Below are positions 1 through 8,100 of a stretch of DNA of 64,000 nucleotides, piece by piece. Origin of the DNA: CAVDRM01 sp963611355. GTDB taxonomy: Bacteria > Bacillota > Clostridia > Christensenellales > Aristaeellaceae. Made by a program: the position numbers and the translations under genes. Under the pieces are notes generated by a model that saw only the letters and a list, made by a program, of their open reading frames with translations, was not told the origin of the DNA and searched no databases. Location: contig CAVDRM010000009.1 in NCBI GenBank assembly GCA_963611355.1, forward strand, positions 8,870-72,869, given 5' to 3'. Each line of letters begins with the position of its first letter. The stretch's first letter is position 1.

Positions 1-842
1 TCGACAAAGAATTTCCGCAGGCCGCGCTGGTTTCCGAATGGGGCGAGCCGGACAAGTCCCTGCAGGGCGGCTTCCACATGGACTTTCTGCTGCATTTCGG
101 CCCATCGCATTATATGGATCTGTTCCGCTGCGAAGAGCCGTTTTTCTCCGAGCGCGGCAGGGGAGATGCCGCCGCCTTTGCGAAAAAATATCTGGAAAGC
201 CGCGAAAAGTCCGAGCGCAAGGGCCTGATGTGCATCCCCTCCGGCAACCATGATATGGAAAGACTTGCCCGATGGCTCCACGGCGATGAGCTGAAAATCG
301 CGTTTGCCTTCCTGCTGTCCATGCCGGGCGCGCCGTTTATCTATTACGGCGATGAAATCGGTATGCGGTATGTCGAGCATCTTCCTTCCGTGGAAGGCGG
401 CTATTACCGCACAGGCGCCCGCTCACCCATGCAGTGGGATCATACGACGAACGCGGGCTTCAGCGCGGCGGCCGAGAGCGAATTGTACATTCCGCTTGAC
501 CCGCGGCCCGACCGTCCGACGGCGGAAAGCCAGCTGGCAGACCCCGCCTCCCTCTATCATGAGATTCAAAGGCTGAACCGCATCCGCCAAGCCCACGGCG
601 CCCTGCAAAGCTGCGGCGAAATCGAATTTGTCTATGTCGAGGAAAACGAATATCCCCTCGCTTATTTGCGAAGCGACGACACGGAAAAAATCCTCGTCAT
701 CGTCAACCCCGCCAACCGCGAAACGCGCTTTGCCTGCGATTATAGGAACAAAGAAACCATTTACAGCCTCGGGCGGGAGGCTGCCTTCACCGGTCAGGAA
801 ATCATTGCGCCCGCGCAAAGCGCCGGATTTTATCGGGTGTAA
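1..842 (+). CDS. GH13 alpha-glucosidase/alpha-amylase family protein, 5'-truncated
   Basis: This is the C-terminal half of a glycoside hydrolase family 13 enzyme acting on alpha-glucosidic bonds; the gene runs in from outside the window and the first complete codon is at 3. The text FLLHFGPSHYMDLF is followed by the conserved region IV motif SGNHDMERLA, which carries the transition-state Asp, and then MPGAPFIYYGDEIGMR, typical of oligo-1,6-glucosidase and trehalulose-hydrolase-like members. A small beta-sandwich C domain (about the last 90 residues) ends at the TAA at 840-842. The catalytic nucleophile and acid/base regions lie upstream and cannot be checked. It faces the next gene convergently across a strong hairpin. 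Family assignment is secure; substrate is not. Confidence 0.9.
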   Translation, partial: DKEFPQAALVSEWGEPDKSLQGGFHMDFLLHFGPSHYMDLFRCEEPFFSERGRGDAAAFAKKYLESREKSERKGLMCIPSGNHDMERLARWLHGDELKIAFAFLLSMPGAPFIYYGDEIGMRYVEHLPSVEGGYYRTGARSPMQWDHTTNAGFSAAAESELYIPLDPRPDRPTAESQLADPASLYHEIQRLNRIRQAHGALQSCGEIEFVYVEENEYPLAYLRSDDTEKILVIVNPANRETRFACDYRNKETIYSLGREAAFTGQEIIAPAQSAGFYRV

Positions 843-873
843 CAGCGGCAGACCCGAAAGTGAAACATCATCA

Positions 874-905
874 AAGCGGCTTACGCCCCTCGGTGTAAGC
901 CGCTT
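874..905. terminator. Bidirectional hairpin between convergent genes
   Basis: AAGCGGCTTAC pairs perfectly with GTAAGCCGCTT around an 9-base loop. It lies between the GH13 stop and the stop of the convergent secreted-protein gene. Neither side has a long T-run, so termination strength is uncertain. Confidence 0.55.
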
Positions 906-942
906 CCTGATGCTTGGAGATTTGAAATTTGAAAACGGTCTG

Positions 943-2697
943 TTATTCGGCGGCTTCCTCCAGCGCCGTGCCGTTTACGTAAAGCGTGTACCCGTTCAGA
1001 ATGATTTGCGAGGCATCGCCCTCCAAGTCGCTGATAAAGCTGTCTGCCGTCAGCGTCCATGTGCTGGAGGCGTCGAGCGAGACGGAAACCACTCCGGTCT
1101 CCGTGGAAATGACGGTGCCCTGACTGTTTGTGATGTCGCCGGAGATGCTCCCCGTGAAGGAGGAGCCCGAAAGGGTCAGGCTCAGGGAAGAATTGCTGCC
1201 GACCAGAATGCTGCCGCTCAGCTCCTGCGAGACTGCATTGAGCTCCGCGGTGTTCGAAGCGCCGCTCCAGCCGTCGTCGCAGACGGAGAGCAGGACATTG
1301 TCCGCATCCTCATTGGTGATGAGCACATGATTCAGCGAAATGACGGCGTGCGTGTTGGTGACATGGAAGACGTGACCGTTCCGGCTGGTCAGGCTGCCGC
1401 CGGACATGGTGAAGGTGGAAACGCCGGAATCCGCATCGCCGGACATGGACTGATAAATCATGACGGAATCCAGGAACGTGGCGTTTCCGTTGCAGCGGGT
1501 GTTGCTGACCGTCAGGTCGCAGTTTGTGAGCGTGACGTTGTTTTTGCCCTCGATGCACACGCCCTCGGACTGGTTGGAAACGAGCGAGGCATCCGAGACG
1601 GCGATGTCCGCCGTGCAGTAAACGGCAGGGGAGCCGAGGCCGTTGGTCGTGTAGCTGCCGCCGTTTACCGTCACCGTTCCGCCGCCGCGGTCGGTGCGGA
1701 TGGCCGCAGAGGAGCGGCCGGAGGTCTCGATGGTCAGATTGCCGGCATTGGTGACGCCGCCGCCGGTGGTCATGAGGCCGCCGGCATTGTCGCCGGTGGT
1801 GGTGATGACGGTGTCCGAAATATTCACGGTCGTCCCGTCGCCGCCCGCGCCGTTCTGAGCACCGTTGCCGCCGTAGGAGAACACGCCGTTGGCGCCGTCG
1901 GCGTCCGTGGTTACCGTGCCGCCCGTGATGGTGACATTTGCGCCGCCCATGGCAAGGATGGCGGCATTCAGGCCGTAGAAGCTGCAGGTATCGCCGCCGT
2001 CGGAATCGCCGGTTTTGGAAACGGTGAGCCCGCTCAGGGAGACGTCGGCATCGGTATGAATCAGGATTACGCTTTCATCGGCGGTTTCAGAGGCGTATTC
2101 GCCGCCGCTGAGCTCTTCCGCATCGGTGATTTCCCTGACGGCCGTGTAGCTGACGCTCTGCGAGGAGGCGCCGCCGGGGGGATTGCCGTTCGGTTTTCCG
2201 GAGGGCTGCATCGAGCTCAGCAGGGTGAGAATGGCGGTGTATTCACTTTCGGTGATGATGCCGTTCTGAAGAAGCTGCTCAGCCTGATTTTCGGTGAGCA
2301 TGAGCATCATCTGCTGACCGTCGGGCTTTTCCGGCGCACTGCCGGAGGGCTGACCGTCGGGCTTTTCCGGCGGTTCGCCGCCCGCCTGACCGTCCGGCTT
2401 TTCGGGCGGCTGAGCGCCGGAGCCGCCGGGCATGTCGGGCGCATCGCCGGAGGGCTGTCCGTCCGGCTTTTCGGGAACGCTGCCGCCGGACGGCTGCGCG
2501 GCTTCGCTCGGATTGGCTTCCAGGAAGGCGATGATGTTTTCCAGGGTTTCCTGACTGACGATGCCGTTTTCAACGAGGATTTGGAGATTGTCTGCAACGG
2601 AAGCGGCCGGCTCATCGGCCGTGCCCTCGGCAAGAGCGCCGAAGCAGCTTCCCATCAAAAGCATACAACACATAAGGATAGCGGCAATTCGTTTCAT
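943..2697 (-). CDS. Secreted beta-helix-like protein with PEKPDG repeats
   Basis: This is a 584-residue exported protein of unknown function. It has a signal peptide (residues 1-23, probable cleavage after ALA) and a short helical segment at about 37-62. A proline-rich linker at 69-128 contains four PEKPDGQ units. A second helical segment at 136-162 matches the first in pattern (NGI, then S/T-x-E), and both resemble SHOCT-type motifs. From about residue 205 on there are repeated Gly/Thr/Ser/Val strand patterns (for example VTITGGTVTT, VTVNGGSYTT) typical of right-handed parallel beta-helices in surface carbohydrate-binding or adhesin-like proteins. No sorting motif or C-terminal transmembrane segment is visible, so it is probably released or wall-associated non-covalently. 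The AAGGAG site before the ATG supports this start. The role is not identified. Confidence 0.75.
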   Translation of the reverse strand: MKRIAAILMCCMLLMGSCFGALAEGTADEPAASVADNLQILVENGIVSQETLENIIAFLEANPSEAAQPSGGSVPEKPDGQPSGDAPDMPGGSGAQPPEKPDGQAGGEPPEKPDGQPSGSAPEKPDGQQMMLMLTENQAEQLLQNGIITESEYTAILTLLSSMQPSGKPNGNPPGGASSQSVSYTAVREITDAEELSGGEYASETADESVILIHTDADVSLSGLTVSKTGDSDGGDTCSFYGLNAAILAMGGANVTITGGTVTTDADGANGVFSYGGNGAQNGAGGDGTTVNISDTVITTTGDNAGGLMTTGGGVTNAGNLTIETSGRSSAAIRTDRGGGTVTVNGGSYTTNGLGSPAVYCTADIAVSDASLVSNQSEGVCIEGKNNVTLTNCDLTVSNTRCNGNATFLDSVMIYQSMSGDADSGVSTFTMSGGSLTSRNGHVFHVTNTHAVISLNHVLITNEDADNVLLSVCDDGWSGASNTAELNAVSQELSGSILVGSNSSLSLTLSGSSFTGSISGDITNSQGTVISTETGVVSVSLDASSTWTLTADSFISDLEGDASQIILNGYTLYVNGTALEEAAE

Positions 2698-2880
2698 CCT
2701 TCATTTCTCCTTTTTGTTCGGAAGATTGGTAGAAGCTCCGAGGCTTTTCTACGAGGCTTATGATAGCCGCTTTTTCTGAAAACAGGATGAATGCGCCGTG
2801 AACTTTTGATGAACAAAGGCAAACCGCCCGATGCGCGGGAAAAAATCCGGGGAGGGCGGTTGTTTGAAACGGCGCTTTTA

Positions 2881-3162
2881 TCAGGCAGCCGCCTTATCCA
2901 GCTTTTTATTTCTGAAGTATAAAAGCAGGTCGATAAAAACCATGACCGTATTGAGAAGGTAAAAAAACAACACATACCATTTGAAACTGCCGGAAATGAT
3001 TTTTCCCGCAATGCCGCACAGATAGCCCGTTAAAATCAGCACGATAAACAGCAGGCTTTTCCCTTTGGCGGTGCGGCTTTTGTAGGATTTGAGCACATTC
3101 GCCGGCCATGAGCATCCGAAAAGAACAATCATCAGAATTTCCAGTATTTCCGCAGCGGCCAA
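2881..3162 (-). CDS. Small SemiSWEET-like (PQ-loop-type) membrane protein, TTG start
   Basis: This encodes a 93-residue polytopic membrane protein with three hydrophobic helices (EILMIVLFGCSWP, SLLFIVLILTGYLCGIAGKI, YVLFFYLLNTVMVFIDLLLYF). The pattern GCSWPANVLKSYKSRTAKGKS is a recurring small Bacillota family related to half-SWEET/PQ-loop proteins. The open frame extends upstream to 3282, but AAGGAGG lies eight bases before a TTG at 3160-3162. That gives the family-sized protein, whereas the only nearby ATG is out of frame. Hydrophobicity and family similarity are visible in the sequence; a sugar or small-metabolite transport role is inference. The gene stands alone between two intergenic regions. 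Confidence 0.7.
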   Translation of the reverse strand: MAAAEILEILMIVLFGCSWPANVLKSYKSRTAKGKSLLFIVLILTGYLCGIAGKIISGSFKWYVLFFYLLNTVMVFIDLLLYFRNKKLDKAAA

Positions 3163-3501
3163 GGGACATTCCTCCTTCAAATTCGGCATAATCCCGATAC
3201 GCCTAAGCCCGCCTCCGCCCGCAGAGCGGTTTTTCGTCGGGCTTCCTTTGACGCTTGCGCTATTATACATAGTTCTTTTCATTCAGTCAACAGCCGTATT
3301 TTTGATAAACGGGAAGTGAAAAGACGAGTGCTGCGCCGTGCTTTGCGGTTCTTCGCGCCGATTCTTTCGTCCTTGGCCGCCGCACGGCACGGCGCGGAGC
3401 AAAAAAACGGCTCATATCCGCAGCATGAAGGGCGCCGCGCATCGGATAAATATTAAAATCGCCCCGCAAAAAGGTTTTGCCGTCCGACCTCGTGTTTTCG
3501 C
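3163..3501. other. Non-coding, GC-rich spacer
   Basis: These 340 bases hold no convincing gene in any frame. They contain a GC-rich patch with imperfect palindromes (around 3375-3400) and end at the strong promoter for the kinase gene. Nothing else is recognised. Confidence 0.5.
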
Positions 3502-3530
3502 TTGACAAGAAATAGCGATTTTCTTATAAT
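3502..3530 (+). promoter_or_regulatory. Consensus sigma-A promoter
   Basis: TTGACA at 3502-3507 and TATAAT at 3525-3530 are separated by exactly 17 bases. This perfect-consensus promoter probably drives the kinase/SIS/ceramidase-like/ROK gene run. Confidence 0.85.
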
Positions 3531-3602
3531 ATAAAAGGAGTATATAAATCCTCTTGGTTTATTTATCCGAGTACATGAAGGATGCGGAAGGAATGCAGCT
3601 TG

Positions 3603-4568
3603 ATGCGGAGTAGGTATCTTGTCGGTGTGGACGGCGGCGGGACGAAAACCATCGCCGTTGCCGCGAAGGAAGACGGTACGGTGCTGGCTGTGGAGCGGGG
3701 CGATGGAATCAACTACAATACCATCGGCATGGAGCGGGCCAGAAGCAATCTCAAGGCGATTCTTGAGCGGCTGCAGGCGCGCACGGACGGCGAATGCGCG
3801 GAGGTCACGGTCGGTATGCCCGCGCTGGATATGCCCGCCGACAGGAAGATGACGGCAGCCTTTGCAGGCACCAGCTTTGACGCGGGCCTGCTTGACCTGC
3901 AATCCGATGCCTACATCACGCTCATGGGCTTTACGCTGGGACAGCCGGGTATGATTGTCATCTGCGGCACGGGCTCTATCCTGCTGATGGTGGACGAGCA
4001 GAAGCGCCAGCATGTCCGGGGCGGCTGGGGGTATCTGCTGGGCGACGCGGGGTCGGGCTACGACTTGGCCATCGGCGGGCTCCAGGCCGCCATCAGGGAA
4101 TGGGAAAATGTCGGCAGCAAAACGGCGCTGTCCGAGGCGGCCATGACCTACTTTCATTTGAGCCGTCCCCGCGACCTCATCAACGTCGTGTATTCGCCCG
4201 AGTGTACGCAGGCCGATGTCGCCCAATTCGGCCGCATCGTCCTCAAATGCTGTGAAAGCGGCGATGAAGAGGCCGTTCGCGTGACAAGAAGCAGCATGGC
4301 CGCCATTGCCGCCAACGCCGCGGAGATGATAGCCCGCGTTCCCGCCGCCAACCGGGTGGGTATCTGGGGCAGCATTTTGACCCATAACGCCTGCGCCAGA
4401 GAGATTTTTTCGCAGGAGCTGCTCAGCCGCTGCCCGCAGGCCGTTATCATTCGCCCCGAATTTCCGCCGGAGCTGGGCGCGGTCATTCATTCCATGAGCA
4501 AGAGAGGCGCGCTCAGGGACGAGGCGCTGAAAAATCTCAAGGAAAGCTATGCCGAACGGAAAGCCTAA
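3603..4568 (+). CDS. BadF/BadG-type ATPase, N-acetylglucosamine kinase-like
   Basis: This is a sugar kinase of the actin/hsp70 ATPase fold, in the BadF/BadG/BcrA/BcrD family that includes N-acetylglucosamine kinase; it would phosphorylate an amino sugar in the cytoplasm. The N-terminal phosphate-1 motif VGVDGGGTKT is intact, CGTGSILLM is the phosphate-2 region, and GGWGYLLGDAGSGYDLA is the family's glycine-rich adenosine-side signature. The length (321 residues) is normal. The ATG at 3603 is preferred over the ATG at 3582 because GGAAGG at 3586-3591 suits it. It heads a run with a SIS protein 33 bases downstream, so an amino-sugar substrate is a reasonable inference. Exact substrate is unproven. 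Confidence 0.85.
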   Translation: MRSRYLVGVDGGGTKTIAVAAKEDGTVLAVERGDGINYNTIGMERARSNLKAILERLQARTDGECAEVTVGMPALDMPADRKMTAAFAGTSFDAGLLDLQSDAYITLMGFTLGQPGMIVICGTGSILLMVDEQKRQHVRGGWGYLLGDAGSGYDLAIGGLQAAIREWENVGSKTALSEAAMTYFHLSRPRDLINVVYSPECTQADVAQFGRIVLKCCESGDEEAVRVTRSSMAAIAANAAEMIARVPAANRVGIWGSILTHNACAREIFSQELLSRCPQAVIIRPEFPPELGAVIHSMSKRGALRDEALKNLKESYAERKA

Positions 4569-4601
4569 ACAACCGCTGAAAAAGCGGAGGAGGACAACAC
4601 A

Positions 4602-5336
4602 ATGAACGCCATTGACAAATACTTTTCCAATTTAAACGAACTGCTGCACAGGGTGCAGACGACCGAAGGCGGAAAAATGGAGGCGGCGGCGCAGAAAATC
4701 GCCGACTGCGTGCTGCACGGCGGCATGGTCTATACCTTCGGCACGGGTCACGGGCATCTGCTCGCTCTGGAAATTTTTTACAGAGCCGGCGGCATGGTGC
4801 GTGTGTGCCCCATTTTGGATGAGAAGCTGATGCTGCATCTGTCCGCCAGCGAAAGCTCCGTGTGGGAGCGGAAGGACGGCCTGGCGGCGGAATTGCTGGC
4901 GCGCTATCCGGTCAAGGCGGGCGATGTGCTGCTGGCCTTCTCCAACTCCGGCCGAAACGCCGTGCCTGTGGAGATGGCGAGGCTGTTCCGCGAAAAGGGC
5001 GGCTATGTGATTGCCCTGACCAATATGAACCATTCCGGGCAGGTGACGCCCAGAAACAAGCTGGGCAAGCGGCTGTTTGAGGAAGCGGACCTGGTGCTGG
5101 ATAATGGCGGCGTGCTGGGCGATGCGGCCATTCAGGGCAGCGGCGGACGGATGGTGGGACCGACGTCCACGGCCGTCGGCGCGGCCATGCTGCAGGCCAT
5201 CGTTTCCCGCGTGGAGGAGATAGCCGGCGAGCGGGGGCAGGACATCGAATTCTTCGCATCCAGCAATATCGACGGCGGAGACGAAATCAATGCGCGCTTC
5301 CTTGAAAAATACCGCGGAAAAATTCAGAGCCTGTAA
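4602..5336 (+). CDS. SIS-domain sugar-phosphate protein (UPF0309 / MurQ-like)
   Basis: This is a 244-residue cytoplasmic protein with a single sugar-isomerase fold. Visible SIS features are YTFGTGHGHLLALEIFYRAGG near residue 45 and DVLLAFSNSGRNAVPVEMA near residue 106, the phosphosugar-binding Ser/Asn-Ser-Gly loop. Members of this family cluster with amino-sugar kinases and resemble N-acetylmuramic acid 6-phosphate etherase without its full signature. AGGAGGA precedes the ATG. Placement right after the kinase suggests it acts on the phosphorylated amino sugar; whether it isomerises, cleaves an ether or only binds is not shown by the sequence. Confidence 0.85.
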   Translation: MNAIDKYFSNLNELLHRVQTTEGGKMEAAAQKIADCVLHGGMVYTFGTGHGHLLALEIFYRAGGMVRVCPILDEKLMLHLSASESSVWERKDGLAAELLARYPVKAGDVLLAFSNSGRNAVPVEMARLFREKGGYVIALTNMNHSGQVTPRNKLGKRLFEEADLVLDNGGVLGDAAIQGSGGRMVGPTSTAVGAAMLQAIVSRVEEIAGERGQDIEFFASSNIDGGDEINARFLEKYRGKIQSL

Positions 5337-5365
5337 CAGGGCTTTCGTTTGGGGAGGCTTCTGAT

Positions 5366-6592
5366 ATGTTAGCAGGATTCGGAATCGCCGAAATGACGCC
5401 GCCGCTGGGCGCGGAGCTGGCGGGATACGGCTATTATCTGAAGCGCCGTGCCCGACAGGTGGACGACCCGACCTTTGCCCGCGCTCTCAGTTTCCGGCAG
5501 GAGGGTCAGGGCTATCTGCTGATTTGCTGCGACATCCTTGGGCTGAACGCAAGCATTGCGGAGGCTGTGCGCGCAGGCATGAAGGAAAAGCACGATATTC
5601 CGCCGGAAAACGTGATGCTGGTCAGCATCCACACCCATTCGGCAGCCCCCGCCGTTTATCATGAGGGCTGCGGCGCGGTCGACCCTGAATACGTCAGGAC
5701 AATCGCCCCCGCCATCATCCGCGCCTGCGATGCGGCCGTGGCGGACGCAAAGCCTGTTTCCGCCCTGCGCTATTCCATGCGGGAGCTGGAGGGGAACTTC
5801 GTTTTTAATCGCGCCTGCGATGCGGGACCTGTGGACCGCAGCGTGCGCTGCTTTGATATGAAGCGCGAAAGAGGAAAAAGCATCACGCTGTTTTCCTGCG
5901 CCTGCCACGGCGTATGCAACGGAAAGACCACGGGCATTTCGGCGGATTTTGCCGGCAACGCCTGTCGCGTGATGGCGGAGCAGACGGACACGATTCCCAT
6001 GTTTGTCAACGGTCTGTGCGGCGATATCGACCCTGTCCGTGTTCCGGACGAGGAACGGCTGAAGAACCGCCAACGCTTCGCGGAGGCTATCGTCCGCGCC
6101 GCCCGCGCAGAAAAGCAGCCGCTTCCGCTGACCGTGAGCGGCGGCTGCCTGCATGAGGTGCTGAAGCTGACCCCTGTGACCTTGGACTCCATTCATCAAA
6201 TCGCCGATGCGCAGGCCAATCGAAACCAGAGCATCCCCGGCGGAGAAATCGTGGCCCGCATCTGGGAAAAGGAAATGATAGAGCGCTTTGACACCCTGTC
6301 CGACAGAGAGCCGATTCGGGTGCATTATCTGAAAGTCGGCGGCGTGCCGATTGTCGCCCTGCCCTTTGAGGGCTTTACGGCCACGGGCAATCTCATCCGC
6401 GCACAGGCCGGTGACGACCGCACCGTCACGCTGGGCTGCGCCGACCAGCTGCTGGGCTATCTGCCCACGAAGGATGATATCGAGCGGGGCGCATATGCCG
6501 CATGGGAATCGGTATTTCTTTACAAGCGCCTGCCCATTGCCCCCGGCGAAGCGGAGCGGCTCGGCACGGAGATAGGGAAAGCGCTGCGGTGA
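5366..6592 (+). CDS. Neutral/alkaline ceramidase-like hydrolase
   Basis: This 408-residue protein matches the N-terminal catalytic domain of neutral/alkaline non-lysosomal ceramidases. It starts with GFGIAEMTPPLGAELAGY, carries the zinc-ligand motif SIHTHSAAPAVY near residue 92, and has SCACHGVCNG and FVNGLCGDIDPVR further on. No signal peptide is present, unlike secreted ceramidases, so a cytoplasmic role on a smaller amide or sugar conjugate is possible. The C-terminal immunoglobulin-like domain of classic ceramidases is absent. GGGGAGGCTT precedes the ATG. Context within an amino-sugar catabolic run makes de-N-acylation of a glycolipid or amino sugar attractive, but this is inference. Confidence 0.8.
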   Translation: MLAGFGIAEMTPPLGAELAGYGYYLKRRARQVDDPTFARALSFRQEGQGYLLICCDILGLNASIAEAVRAGMKEKHDIPPENVMLVSIHTHSAAPAVYHEGCGAVDPEYVRTIAPAIIRACDAAVADAKPVSALRYSMRELEGNFVFNRACDAGPVDRSVRCFDMKRERGKSITLFSCACHGVCNGKTTGISADFAGNACRVMAEQTDTIPMFVNGLCGDIDPVRVPDEERLKNRQRFAEAIVRAARAEKQPLPLTVSGGCLHEVLKLTPVTLDSIHQIADAQANRNQSIPGGEIVARIWEKEMIERFDTLSDREPIRVHYLKVGGVPIVALPFEGFTATGNLIRAQAGDDRTVTLGCADQLLGYLPTKDDIERGAYAAWESVFLYKRLPIAPGEAERLGTEIGKALR

Positions 6593-6673
6593 GGGCTTTT
6601 CCGGCCTGCTTGGCATGTATTCGGACGCCTTCCCCGTTGCTCCCCCGACGCGCACTGGAAAAGGAGACTCTTT

Positions 6674-7840
6674 ATGAAAACGATAGACCAGGTCAGCATC
6701 CGCCAGCAGAATGTAGCCTGTATTTGGGAAATGCTCAGCCTTCAGCCGCACCTGACGAGAAAAAAGCTGGCAGAAGGCACAAAGCTGAGCCTGATGACGG
6801 TGACAAACCTGATCGATTGTCTGGACAGGCAGCATGTACTGGACTTTGAATGGGAAAAGCAGGCTGATGTACCGGGCAGACGCTCTGCCGGACGGCGCTC
6901 GGAGCTTATCAGCCTCAGTGATACCCGCCATGCGTGGGTGGTCCTGGATTTGACAGACAGCCATTTCCGCTATTATGCCCTGACGCTGAACGCGCATCCT
7001 CTGCCGTCGTCCTTTGTTTACGGCTACGACCAGCAGCTGGATTACGGCATCAACCTGACGGATTTTCTGCGTCAGGTGCGCACGGTCATCGGCCAAGAGC
7101 AGAAGCATCGGGAAATCCTGGGCGTTGCGGTGGTCACGCCCGGCCCGTATGACGTGAGCCGGGACTGCATCCGCAACAAGCGCGTCCCGGAGCTGAACAA
7201 AATCAGCATTCGGGAGCTGCTGCGCAGGGAGGTCGGCCTCTTTGATTATTTTGTGGATGAGGATGTGAAATTCTCCGTCCGCGCCTTCAGCACGATGACA
7301 ACGGGCAACGACAACGATATGCTGTATTATTTGTACATGGGCGAGGGCGTGGGCGGCGCCGCCCTGTATAACGGAACAGTGCTGCGCGGGCGGAATGCCG
7401 TGGCCGGCGATGCGGCGCAGCTGCTGATGCCAGGCGGAAAAAGCTATGAATCCAGCCTGTCTATCAGGGCCTTTGCCGGCGCGTGCGGCATTGCGGACGA
7501 CCCCGATATGAACAGCGACCAGCTTCAGACGGCCATCAACCGCTGTGCGCTGGAAAACCTTCCGGTCTATCAGGAAGCGCTTTTCCGCGCCGCCGAGACG
7601 ACGAGCCAAATGCTGCACAATGTCGTCTGGCTGCTGGATCCCACGCGAATCATTCTGGATTGTCCCTTTATTCACCTGTATCAGGAGCAGTTTGTCAGGC
7701 AGGTGCGGACGCGGCTTTCCGCGCTGCTGGGCAGCGATTTGGAGGCGGCGGAGATACTCATTTCTCCGTATGAAATGCGCAGCGTGCTGCTGGGCGCCTC
7801 GCGGCTTCTCAGCAGAAAATGGATAGACAGGGTCATTTAA
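6674..7840 (+). CDS. ROK-family transcriptional regulator
   Basis: This is a 388-residue ROK protein with an N-terminal winged helix (residues about 8-60, with RKKLAEGTKLSLMTVTNLIDCL as the helix-turn-helix) and a C-terminal ROK kinase-fold domain. The ATP-site glycines are weakly conserved (VVLDLTDSHFRYYALTL replaces the usual DLGGT), and the metal-binding Cys cluster is missing, which fits a regulator rather than an active kinase. AAGGAGA precedes the ATG. It follows the kinase, SIS and hydrolase genes and probably senses a related sugar to control this block or the divergent glycosidase genes. Its stop codon lies inside the terminal repeat of the MITE-like element that begins at 7836. Confidence 0.85.
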   Translation: MKTIDQVSIRQQNVACIWEMLSLQPHLTRKKLAEGTKLSLMTVTNLIDCLDRQHVLDFEWEKQADVPGRRSAGRRSELISLSDTRHAWVVLDLTDSHFRYYALTLNAHPLPSSFVYGYDQQLDYGINLTDFLRQVRTVIGQEQKHREILGVAVVTPGPYDVSRDCIRNKRVPELNKISIRELLRREVGLFDYFVDEDVKFSVRAFSTMTTGNDNDMLYYLYMGEGVGGAALYNGTVLRGRNAVAGDAAQLLMPGGKSYESSLSIRAFAGACGIADDPDMNSDQLQTAINRCALENLPVYQEALFRAAETTSQMLHNVVWLLDPTRIILDCPFIHLYQEQFVRQVRTRLSALLGSDLEAAEILISPYEMRSVLLGASRLLSRKWIDRVI

Positions 7841-8004
7841 GGCATCACCGCACAATTCGGCGACTCGCAAAAATGTGCCTTTTGCGCCATCTACTTCTTG
7901 CAAAAATCTCGATTTACATCCAGTAAACCATCGATTTTTGCAATCGTATCTGACACAAAATTCACGATTTATCGTGCCCCTCATTTGTGCGGTGCTGCCT
8001 TAAA
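7836..8004. repeat. MITE-like element with 20-bp terminal inverted repeats
   Basis: TTTAAGGCATCACCGCACAA at 7836-7855 is matched by its reverse complement at 7985-8004 with a single mismatch. A second internal inverted repeat (GCAAAAATC at 7910-7918, GATTTTTGC at 7933-7941) folds the middle. No open frame is present. Size (169 bp) and structure fit a non-autonomous, MITE-like element, with the TAA of the upstream gene supplied by the left repeat. Confidence 0.6.
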
Positions 8005-8028
8005 AAATCATCGGGCGAATCGAGCTTC

Positions 8029-8081
8029 AAAAAAAGCATGGGCGGAGCATCTCCGAACGATTGGAAATGCTTCGCCCATGC
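8029..8081 (-). terminator. Rho-independent terminator of the glycosidase operon
   Basis: A 15-bp stem with one mismatch (GCATGGGCGGAGCAT at 8036-8050, ATGCTTCGCCCATGC at 8067-8081) is followed on the minus strand by seven T residues (8029-8035). It lies 20 bases past the GHL10 stop. Confidence 0.85.
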
Positions 8082-8100
8082 GTTTTGCATTCTGCGCTTT

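Noticed and set aside
628..2763. 711-codon open frame antisense to the secreted beta-helix protein
   Set aside because: The minus-strand gene has a signal peptide, ribosome binding site and repeat structure; the plus-strand frame is Gly/Ala/Arg-rich noise.
5369..7984. 871-codon open frame antisense to the ceramidase-like and ROK genes
   Set aside because: It is produced by GC-rich third positions of the real genes; it has low-complexity, His/Arg/Gln-rich text and no family features.
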